Assembly: GCF_963576615.1 (NCBI RefSeq)
Contig: NC_088714.1
Location: forward strand, 5,642,001-5,706,000
Length of the DNA: 64,000 bases
Source: Watersipora subatra
Lineage: Eukaryota; Bryozoa; Gymnolaemata; Cheilostomatida; Watersiporidae
Direction of reading: 5' to 3'
The position numbers and the translations under genes are program-made. The stretch's first letter is position 1. Each line of letters opens with the position of its first letter. Below, piece after piece: positions 44,601 through 56,600 of the stretch. A model generated the notes under the pieces. The model worked only from the letters and a program-made list of their open reading frames with translations. It was not told the DNA's origin and made no database searches.

Positions 44601-47600
44601 CTAGTGAGCCATCTCCTGCTCATGTACCTTAGTCTAGTGAGCCATCTCCTGCTCATGTACCCTAGTCTAGTGAGCCATCTCCTGCTCATGTGCCCTAGTC
44701 TAGTGAGCCATCTCCTGTTCATGTACCCTAGTCTAGTGAGCCATCTCCTGTTCATGTACCCTAGTCTAGTGAGCCATCTCCTGCTCATGTACCCTAGTCT
44801 AGTGAGCCATCTCCTGCTCATGTACCTTAGTCTAGTGAGCCATCTCCTGCTCATGTACCCTAGTCTAGTGAGCCATCTCCTGCTCATGTACCTTAGTCTA
44901 GTGAGCCATCTCCTGCTCATGTACCCTAGTCTAGTGAGCCATCTCCTGCTCATGTACCTTAGTCTAGTGAGCCATCTCCTGCTCATGTACCCTAGTCTAG
45001 TGAGCCATCTCCTGCTCATGTACCCTAGTCTAGTGAGCCATCTCCTGCTCATGTACCTTAGTCTAGTGAGCCATCTCCTGCTCATGTACCCTAGTCTAGT
45101 GAGCCATCTCCTGCTCATGTACCCTAGTCTAGTGAGCCATCTCCTGCTCATGTACCCTAGTCTAGTGAGCCATCTCCTGCTCATGTACCCTAGTCTAGTG
45201 AGCCATCTCCTGCTCATGTACCCTAGTCTAGTGAGCCATCTCCTGCTCATGTACCTTAGTCTAGTGAGCCATCTCCTGCTCATGTACCTTAGTCTAGTGA
45301 GCCATCTCCTGCTCATGTACCTTAGTCTAGTGAGCCATCTCCTGCTCATGTACCTTAGTCTAGTGAGCCATCTCCTGCTCATGTACCCTAGTCTAGTGAG
45401 CCATCTCCTGCTCATGTACCCTAGTCTAGTGAGCCATCTCCTGTTCATGTACCCTAGTCTAGTGAGCCATCTCCTGTTCATGTACCCTAGTCTAGTGAGC
45501 CATCTCCTGCTCATGTACCCTAGTCTAGTGAGCCATCTCCTGCTCATGTACCTTAGTCTAGTGAGCCATCTCCTGCTCATGTACCCTAGTCTAGTGAGCC
45601 ATCTCCTGCTCATGTACCCTAGTCTAGTGAGCCATCTCCTGCTCATGTACCTTAGTCTAGTGAGCCATCTCTTGCTCATGTACCTTAGTCTAGTGAGCCA
45701 TCTCCTACTCATGTACCCTAGTCTAGTGAGCCATCTCCTGCTCATGTACCTTAGTCTAGTGAGCCATCTCCTGCTCATTTACCTTAGTCTAGTGAGCCAT
45801 CTCCTGCTCATGTACTCTAGTCTAGTGAGCCATCTCCTGCTCATGTACCTTAGTCTAGTGAGCCATCTCCTGCTCATGTACCTTAGTCTAGTGAGCCATC
45901 TCCTGCTCATGTACCTTAGTCTAGTGAGCCATCTCCTGCTCATGTACCCTAGTCTAGTGAGCCATCTCCTGCTCATGTACCCTAGTCTAGTGAGCCATCT
46001 CCTGCTCATGTACCTTAGTCTAGTGAGCCATCTCCTGCTCATGTACCTTAGTCTAGTGAGCCATCTCCTACTCATGTACCCTAGTCTAGTGAGCCATCTC
46101 CTGCTCATGTACCTTAGTCTAGTGAGCCATCTCCTGCTCATGTACCCTAGTCTAGTGAGCCATCTCCTGCTCATGTACCTTAGTCTAGTGAGCCATCTCC
46201 TGCTCATGTACCTTAGTCTAGTGAGCCATCTCTTGCTCATGTACCTTAGTCTAGTGAGCCATCTCCTGCTCATGTACCTTAGTCTAGTGAGCCATCTCCT
46301 GCTCATGTACCCTAGTCTAGTGAGCCATCTCCTGCTCATGTACCTTAGTCTAGTGAGCCATCTCCTGCTCATGTACCCTAGTCTAGTGAGCCATCTCCTG
46401 CTCATGTACCCTAGTCTAGTGAGCCATCTCCTGCTCATGTACCTTAGTCTAGTGAGCCATCTCCTGCTCATGTACCTTAGTCTAGTGAGCCATCTCCTGC
46501 TCATGTACCTTAGTCTAGTGAGCCATCTCCTGCTCATGTACCTTAGTCTAGTGAGCCATCTCCTGCTCATGTACCTTAGTCTAGTGAGCCATCTCCTGCT
46601 CATGTACCTTAGTCTAATGAGCCATCTCCTGCTCATGTACCCTAGTCTAGTGAACCATCTCCTGCTCATGTACCTTAGTCTAGTGAGCCATCTCCTGCTC
46701 ATGTACCTTAGTCTAGTGAGCCATCTCCTGCTCATGTACCTTAGTCTAGTGAGCCATCTCCTGCTCATGTACCTTAGTCTAGTGAGCCATCTCCTGCTCA
46801 TGTACCCTAGTCTAGTGAGCCATCTCCTGCTCATGTACCTTAGTCTAGTGAGCCATCTCCTGCTCATATACCTTAGTCTAGTGAGCCATCTCCTGCTCAT
46901 GTACCTTAGTCTAGTGAGCCATCTCCTGCTCATGTACCCTAGTCTAGTGAGCCATCTCCTGCTCATGTACCTTAGAGTAACTCACCAACTACTGGTTGGT
47001 ATGAAGTCCTATCTTATTCACTTTGGAGTAACACACCAATTACTGGTTGGTGTGAAGTTCTATCTCTATCGAAGAGATCAGTAAGTTGTTTATGTACATC
47101 TGATAACCCAGAGAAAAAATATAACTACCTACACATGCTTCAAACTGAGCATTTAGGTTCATTGGGTGTAGATGCTTTTTTTGTCGTTAATCGAACTAAA
47201 TGTTGTAAAAAATACCTAGGAGTTTGTGAAATTAATAGACCGTTATAACGGCTGCGGTCATAGCAGAGATGTTTAAATATGTAGAACATATGAACATGAG
47301 AGTGCTTTGAAACACTTTTTAAGTGTACAGCTTAAGTATATAAATCTATAAATTTTATAAACATCAGAAGAATATCGAAATATTTGTATAAAATAAGAAA
47401 TATTTATAATTATTTGGTTCATTCGGAGAAATTATTATGAGTATGACACTGACTACAAGTGCTTGAAGTGTTTGCAAGTGCCTGTATGTGTAGCCAGTGA
47501 CACGCTGATACACAAACCACAATAGCGCTAGAGAGGATGGACATTTGGGGACATTCATCAGTTTACACTCTTGGATACAGGCTGAGGTCATAGATTTGGC

Positions 47601-50600
47601 AGAAGTGAAATGATCAAATCATTCAATTCTGCTCACCTATACACACAAGCAGAAGGAAATACATGAAGGCTTTAGCTAAGAACCTAAGACAGGAGCGGGT
47701 AATCTTCCACTAGTTCATAGCCTTTAGTGTAATAATTCAATGATAGAGTGATTAGCCTCACCTCTTGGATATCTCTGTAGAATATCGTTGGCGGAATCAT
47801 GGTGACCCGTGGACAGTTTGCACATCGCAGGATACGCACAGAACTGATTCCCTCTTCTGGTATCTTTTCTAACTTCTCATTATCAGATAGAACCCTATAA
47901 TACTTCATGATGTAGTAAAGGATGGGAGTAGTTTAATATTGTAGTAATGCAATGGCATAATAGTGCAATACTGCAGTAGTACAATAGCTAGTTATTTTAA
48001 TGAAATAATTTAGCGATTCAATTGTTCAGCAGTCCATCTGTTCTGTAGTACAATTGTTCAGTAGTCTAACAGTTCTGTCGAGCAATTGTTTGGTAGTGCA
48101 AATAGGTATGTAGTGCAAGTAAGTATGTAGTGCAATTGTTCAATCGTGCAATAGTTATATAGTGCAATTGGTCAGTTGTGTAATAGTTATATAGTGCAAT
48201 TGCTCAGTGATGCAATAGTTATGTAGTGCAAATGTTCAGTAGCATGATACCGACGTAGTGTAATTGTTTGGTAGTGCACTAGCTATGTAGCACAATTTTT
48301 TGTAGTACAATCGTCATATAGAATCTAGATCAGCACTGCAATCGATCGATGAAACTGCAAGCATGCCATGCATTAGTTCAAAATGTTTGCACTCAATTGT
48401 TGGTCTCAGTTGTGAGTTGTAATGAAGTTAAGTTGAATTCCTGCTTACGATAGCTCTAGCTAGTAATGTATCAAATTTAGCAATAGCGTCATTTTCCATC
48501 CTTTGCTTTCACTGCAGTCTTGCTGCTTTGATTTCCAGATTGATGTTGGGTCAATACAAACCATTTCACCCAGAATGCAAGGAATGTATCTGGTGAAGTT
48601 CAATCGCTAAGGGCAGATAAACAACATAAACCTATGATGGCTCCAAGGATCTCATTGCCACGTGCTTGCCATAGCGGGGCTGGTCATACACAGCTGCCAT
48701 AGCGGGGCGTGTCATATGTGCGTGTCATTATAAGTCAGGTCATATGTGCCTGTCATTGTGGGGTGCATCATACTTGCCTGCTATTGTGGAGCATGTCATA
48801 TGTGCCTGTAATTACGAATCAGGTCATATGGGCCTGCCATTGTGAGACAGGTCATTTGTGCCTGCTATTGTAGGACGTATCATGTGTGCCTGCCATTGTG
48901 AGGCAAGTCATATGTGCCTACCATTATGGGATGTGTCATATGTGCCTGACATTGTGAGGCAATTCATATGTCCATCCCATTGTGGGGCGCGTATTATGTG
49001 CCTGCCATTGTAAGACAGGTCATATGTGCCTACGACTACTGGGCATGTCATATGTGCCTGTCATTGTGAGGTAAGTCGTATGTGCCTAGGTTTATTTTTG
49101 AAGCATGGACAGACATGTATCTGGGTACATGTGTTAGGGTACATGTGTGCAACAGACCATTTCAAGTCATGTATATTTTGTTTTATGCCACATTGTTCAT
49201 AACATCGTATAACTACGCTTTATATCTTTGTGAGTCTCCATAGAGCTATGCATTTTTACATGACATCATTTAATTAGAGTTATACATATATTGTATGTGG
49301 TTACCTCAAAATCAATATTTATGGAATTCACAGCTATATTCACCTGTATAAATAGAGTTACTTATGTATAAAGTCACAGCTACATTCACCTAAATAAATA
49401 GAGTTACTCATGTATAAAGTCACAGCTACATTCACCTAAATAAATAGAGTTACTCATGTATAAAGTCACAGCTATATTCACCTAAATAAATAGAGTTACT
49501 CATGTATAAAGTCACAGCTACATTCACCTAAATAAATAGAGTTACTCATGTATAAAGTCACAGCTATATTCACCTAAATAAATAGAGTTACTCATATATA
49601 AAGTCACAGCTATATTCACCTAAATAAATAAAGTTACTCATGTATAAAGTCACAGCTATATTTACCTAAATAAATAACGTTACTCAGGTATAAAGTCACA
49701 GCTATATTCATCTAAATAAATAGAGTTACTCAGGTATAAAGTCACAGCTATATTCACCTACATGAATAGAGTTACTCATGTATAAAGTCATAGCTATATT
49801 TACCTGCATAAATAGAGTTACTCAGGTATAAAGTCACAGCTATATTCACCTAAATAAATAGAGATACTCAGGTATAAAGTCACAGCTATATTTACCTAAA
49901 TAAATAGAGTTACTCATGTATAAAGTCACAGCTATATTCACCTAAATAAATAGAGTTACTCATGTATAAAGTCACAGCTATATTCACCTAAATAAATAGA
50001 GTTACTCAGGTATAAAGTCACAGCTATATTCACCTAAATAAATAGAGTTACTCAGGTATAAAGTCACAGCTATATTCACCTAAATAAATAGAGTTACTCA
50101 GGTATAAAGTCACAGCTATATTCACCTAAATAAATAGAGTTACTCAGGTATAAAGTCACAGCTATATTCACCTAAATAAATAGAGTTGCTCACATATAAC
50201 TTCTGAGCTGTTTACCTCGCAGGTAAAATACCAATAATAACAATAGTTGCATGTATATATTTATATAGTTCTAATTTCTAATCTACTCCATTATAAGGGA
50301 AGCAATTCATTCCACTAGCGCCTATCAATATACTACTTTGTATTGATATGCCAAGTGATGGAAGGTTTATAGGCGCCATTGACATGATAAAACATGCATA
50401 ATTCATGTTTAAAAACATTTGGTTTGCATAAGAATCCTTCAAGGATTGAATATTTTGATGATCGGGTCTGTGATTTAGTTGACATTATTCTACTTCCTTC
50501 CCTAGTTGTTTTGTTCTTATCAGCTGGGATCTGAGCAGGTAGCAATCTGGTATATAAGTACTTTGCCCAAAACCTATATCGACTGAATTTACCGGGAAAT

Positions 50601-53600
50601 GAGTTCAGTTATGCATTCAAATCTCATATAAACAGCTACATTGCAGTTGCCCAGTCACACCTTAGTTAGGCATAGGCAGTCACACCACAGTTATTCAAGC
50701 ATCAACCGGAACAGACTAACAAAGCATTAATTAGAACAGACCAACCTAGAGTTAACCAAAGCACATAAGAATTAACCATAACAGACGAAACAATATTATA
50801 AAAAAGGAAATAAGCGTTAAAAAGGACGTTACAGCGCTAAACACCGGAGATCCGGCTAAACCAAAATAGCTTGGTTTAAGGCGACGTAAGGATGTAGAAA
50901 ACTTAAAACAACAAAATATCTTGATGCTCCCAGTAATCAATTTTCAAATAAAGACCTTATAATCACTTTGCACCGAAGATGATACACGCTGCTTAGATGT
51001 GAGAAACAGAAAAATGTACGTATTGCAAGCAAGATTATTTTAGGGTAGTAACAGCTTTACTTCTTACATACCATTGGCTACACTTTCATTCATTCATTCA
51101 TTTATTGTTAACGATTTAGACCATGGGTGAATGATATGTAATTAATTACAGCTTAGCTTTAAGTTGATGAGAGTGTAGACTCGTTGAAGGATTTAACAAC
51201 ATCTGAGAACATTCCTAATATTTATCCAATAGCTTGTGAGATAACAAGCAGTAGATGATTAAGCGAATTACTGAGTGACAACACTCTACGCTCCAACTGC
51301 AAAAATGATTATGATATAATTATATTAGTAGCTGCAAAAATGACTCACAGCTCGGCGAGGGTGTTCCCAACGAGAAGACTGAAGGTATTCTTGTCAAAGC
51401 CTGTCAGCTGAGTGTTGTTGGACAAGTCCCTAACAAAAAAGTGGTTTGAGTTGAAATCTAGGCTAACATATGCTTCACAATAAGAGGTACTACAATAAAG
51501 ACTCCCAGCCATTCAGCTATGGCTGACGAAGTCTCGTTTCACAACTAGAGTTCTGAGTTATAATGAAAATCTCCCAGAACTCTCTATACGTCAGTAAAGC
51601 TATTACAAAGAAAATTGCACAATTATGTAAGGAATATTGCATTTCCTTGTTATTAATACCTTCCTCCCAGCAGATAAAGATATTTTAAATGTTATATGTC
51701 AATCTATTTATTTGATTTTAGTGGCTGTTGCCCTTTTTTCTCTGTTTGATTTTTGTTTTATAATTCTTTGATGAGATAATTTGGAAAACACTTTCGTTTA
51801 AAATGAAATTTTTGTCAATAAAGTCATAAAATATAATGAACTGGCTGTCTGTCTGTCCGCTATACAACTCTGTTAGTGAAAAGCTTGCCGAGCAAGCTTA
51901 ACATTCCTGGCACCTGCCAAGTGTCACTGAACTCGTGATCCTGGAAGAAATATGGATTATTAATATAAAAGTTGGCGGAAACTAAAACAAATAATGTATT
52001 TTTAGCCCACCTCATAATTAGAGACATCTTTAGCAGAGAGCATCTTTAACAGATTATATAAACATGGCAACTAGGCTAGATTTGAGTTGACCGAGTATTC
52101 ATGTAGCTGTGGTTACCGTGTATTCATGTAGCTATGGTTTGGTAAGCAAGAAAAGAACCCTCTGCTTGCTCCTTGTGAAAGGCAAGGAGTCACACTTGTG
52201 TACACTGATTTTCACACATTTGCAACGTTGTTCATTTAATTAAATTTCTTTGAGAGCTTGTTAGAGATTACTGAGATAAATAGATGTTGGGAAATATTTG
52301 GTCTGTGAACAAAACCTTTAAGATAATGAGTTAAAAAGAGTTTACAATTATTGTAAACGTGTTAACATAATGATTACAAATTGTTTTAAATGCTTACAAG
52401 TGTGTTACACTTAATTTTCATTCCAAAAACTATTATGTAGTTTGACTTACAATTTCCCCAATTGTGTTCCATTGAAAACAAAGTTGGGCAAGTATTTCAT
52501 CTGTGTGTGGGTCATCCTCCTGAAACACAACATCCGTAAACATATTTACACAGAATTAACTTAAATAGCCTTAGAACTCAGAATAGAGTGAGATATCTTT
52601 CGTAAGATAGTTCTGTCAATATGTCTATAATCTACCAAAGGTCGCCTGTTTGAGCAGAACTACTGGAAACAAAGAGCTTCTCATGGCCAATAAGCAGGTA
52701 TCATTTGGATAAATGGTCCACAAACAGAGGTTGTTTAAATAAATCGTTCACAGGCAAGGGTTATTTGAATATATAACTCCTCTATGAGCATGTGTTATTA
52801 GGATAAATGGTTCTAAGAGTTAATATGCACTTTACATATGGTCTTAAGAAATTGTCCCCAATAGTGTTATCTAGATGAACAATTTTTGAAAGTTATCAGG
52901 ATAATAATTATCCTGACTAATTATCGTTGACTAATTATTAGTCAACAAGTGGGCGTTATCTGGATAAATAGTAATGGTTATATGATATTGGCTAGTATAT
53001 CTGTTGAAACTTATATTTTCAAGATGTTTTTACAAGAGCTGTCTGTCTGTCTGCATTACTGAGTATTTATTTATCAATGCTACTCGCACAGTTTTGAAGG
53101 TCACACCAATGTCACTTTAATGTCACCCATTACCCATTTAAAGGGCCAACTCAACTATTATACTTTTTAGTAAAAAAAAAGGCCGACTTTAAATGCTTGT
53201 GATACATAGTTCATTTACGCAGAGTGAAAGCACTCGGAGTTGTCTCTCCTAGTGTGGGTCTTGTACCTGTTATGGTTAGCAAAAACATCTAGGGCACTAT
53301 CTTGCCCAGAATTTGATGAAATCATCTTAGAGAACCTGTCAGGATGTTAAGGCTTCACAGTGGCTCTCCGCAATAGTCGAATGCTTTTTTTATAATATAA
53401 TTGAATTTGTCCATAATGTACTAGATTAGTCTTGACAGATGAGTCAGTAGATATGCCCAGGAGAATTGCAGCAAATACCGTTTATCGTATGCCAGGGCAA
53501 ATAATGGCATGCAAACAACGAGTTTGTGGCTCGTTATGAGGTAAGAGCACACTTGCTACACGTGAGCAACAGGCTCCTATTGACTTATCTTCATATTTAC

Positions 53601-56600
53601 TGCATCAGAAAGTTCAATTCAGAAACTTACTAAACATGTCATACAAGATTTTTTCAGAAAATGTACAAATTGATTGAGAATAGAAGAATATTTAAATTTA
53701 CGGACACAAGTAATAGATTGGTATTTGTTCTAAAACTGCGGTTTTACTTATAGCTTTACTTACTAGTCTACTAAAACCTGAAGGCTTGTCTTCTCTCTAT
53801 TAAGAGCTCACTGAGATTTTAAATGCTCCACTCTTTCTAATAAACATATCAACAATAATGTAAATGTGGATAGCCATTTTAGCTCTACGCAGGGCCCTTC
53901 GTGAGCAGATAATTTTTGCACATTCCAAGATGGTTGTTTACAAAAAATAGAGAAGCAAGCTGTGATTAATACGAGAGATAGAGACTTGACACTAATAAGG
54001 GAATGCGGTGTGTGACATCATCAATTATAGATATCTTTGAAGGCTAGATGAGACAGACATAACTGATCTCAGTTAGAGTCAATTAACACAAGACAAGCAT
54101 TCGTCTGCAAGTTGCCTCATATAAATCACTGCTAACATTTTATGGTCTGATAATCGCTTCACAGTCAAACCTGGTATCCTCCGTGCGTTTGCCTCCTCAA
54201 CATTAACATTCTATGTTTTAGTATATGAGGTTATTTTAATCTAAAAATACTGAGTGCATTTCTTATCACTTGAGTGTGATTAACTACGCCTCACCGATGT
54301 TTACAACAATTTATATAAAAATAAAATAATTTGCTAGTTATTTTATAGGAGTTAGCTAATCTACATGGCTACTCATATTATATTCTTTTTGAAATAGATG
54401 TAATTGGGACTGTTATGATTGGTCTAGAATGTTACGATTCGCAATTAAAACAAATCTCAGTTTTCACTTTTAGATTATGATCAAAAAGGCATAAAGAAAA
54501 TGATAAATGATTACAAACTACAGGTAATAAAACTTGAAGCAAGATGATCATAGATACCAATAGATGTTCAATATCAATCAACTAATCAATATGTATATCA
54601 ATATAAATATCAATATTCATATATCCAAATGAACAAACCAAGCTTTTGTAAGTGATTTAAAAAGCAAACAACAGTAATATGGATAATAATAATAATGGAT
54701 GTTAAAATGAATGAAGGAAAAAATTAGCGAACAAGATATTTTGTCATCAAGTCAGATAGCAAGCTTTTCACCGAGGTCTTGACAATAAGTATCCTTAGGG
54801 TTTAGGGAAGCCATAAATTACTGCCTTGAATCAACATTCTCAGGTTCCAACCAGCTTAGTAGATTAGAAATGGCTTACACAATACCTTTCCATTTATTTT
54901 CATGCAGAAACCAGTGAAGATATTGTGGTTATCTCGGGTGCTATCAGATACCAAAATTGATTTTCATAGGCTATTTGTTATTCAATCAAGACTGGGACTC
55001 ATTCTCATCCCTGCCATAAAAATAGAGCAAAAATGTACCACAATATCAGCTTATTTCATTCCAAAATATTTCCTATTAATTAGAAGCCTAAGAGAAACCT
55101 GATGAAACCCCAGACTTAAAGAACAGACTTACACACTGTTGAGTATACAACTTTTCTGTGTTCTCACTGGACATATCCTTGTAGGAGACCGGAGAGGATT
55201 GCCCGACAATATCCTGTCAACAAATTATTGACATAATGTTTCATCTTGTCAATATGTAAAACGGTAGACGAATATCACAGTTTTATCATTGACTTTTGCT
55301 AATTGATCCAAAATTTGGGAAGAATTCTGCTGACCTATGACCTTCAAAAATGTTTTTCTGTAGATGAGCAATTCGAGCGAGACTAATGACAACTACTTAC
55401 AGGTAGTATGACAGTGTTGTATTCATATGACAACTACTAACAGGTGGTATGACAGTGTTGTATTCACATGACAACTACTTACAGGTGGTATGACAACTAC
55501 TTACAGGTGGTATGCCAGTGTTGTATTCATATTGATTACACGGCTGAGGTCTGGCATTGAGTTGAGGTTGTTATATGACAGGTCGCTGAAATTAGCAGAA
55601 ATGCTTGTATGATAGGCATTGCTCAGTATGACAGGCGCATTCCTAACTTCACATTGCTAAAAGAAGCAATTAGTCAACCCTATCACTCTCGAATAATTTA
55701 TATTCCCATTTTTTATGATTTGTTCAGTTCGCACAAGACTAACTTCATTAGAATATTATACGATCATGAGCTACGAGAACAAACTCATTATAGCTTCCAT
55801 TGTACAGCAGAAGTGCTTGTACTCTTACTGCTAAGTATATAAATTGTAGGAATACCTAAAAATCTAAAGTAATAGTCGAAGTGATGAAACAAATTTATAA
55901 TGATTCCACAAAACAGCTGGACAAATTTGCATTGCAATGCAGTTTTATGTAGGACCATGCTATGCCATGCAATACAATCTAGCACAACAGTTTATAACAC
56001 GGAGAGGTATAATATTTCTATTAAATGTTTACACTTACAGACATCGAATACCTTGATAGTTTCCATCGAATGCTGACTGACTGACATTTGACAGGAGAAA
56101 GTTGTCGCTGATTTCACTGTAACACGAAGGAGCCTGGAGCGTAAGAGGTATGTTTTACACGACAACATTGTTAATTGCATCTTGAGAACAAATATTTGCG
56201 ACAAGATATATTTAATCAATGGCGTTCCAGACAAAACTGGTCTTGAAATCATATAAGAAAATGCAATGAGGACATTATGAGAAATCTAAAGATTCCTAAA
56301 CTGCGAACCAAACGTTAGCAAAATGGGAAAATAATGGGAAGAGACATTTAATCATATATGAGGTTGCAGATGACAGCAGAGACAGAGGCTTTAGACAAAA
56401 TACTAGCTTCCCATTCAAGATAAAGTTCAACTTTGCAAAACTTACACGCTAGAGAGGTGCGTATTCTCGCTGAAAATTCTGTCTTCAAGAGTTGTCAACC
56501 CTTGGTTCATCCTAATGGTTCTAAAAGAGCGGACGGTGTAACCGTGTATATATTAATTGTGACATACTTTATCTTCAACCATCACCAAAGTGCTAGAATA

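Noticed and set aside
44267..47084. Very long open frames (925 codons +, 503 and 395 codons -) in the 33-bp array
   Set aside because: They arise because the unit is a multiple of three without stops on either strand. The array is inside an intron of the receptor, and the encoded repeats resemble no protein family.
51840..51955. Possible extra LRR exon on the minus strand after TTCTTCCAG
   Set aside because: In the phase required by its neighbours it meets TAA after about 13 codons, and exons 6 and 7 already join in phase without it.
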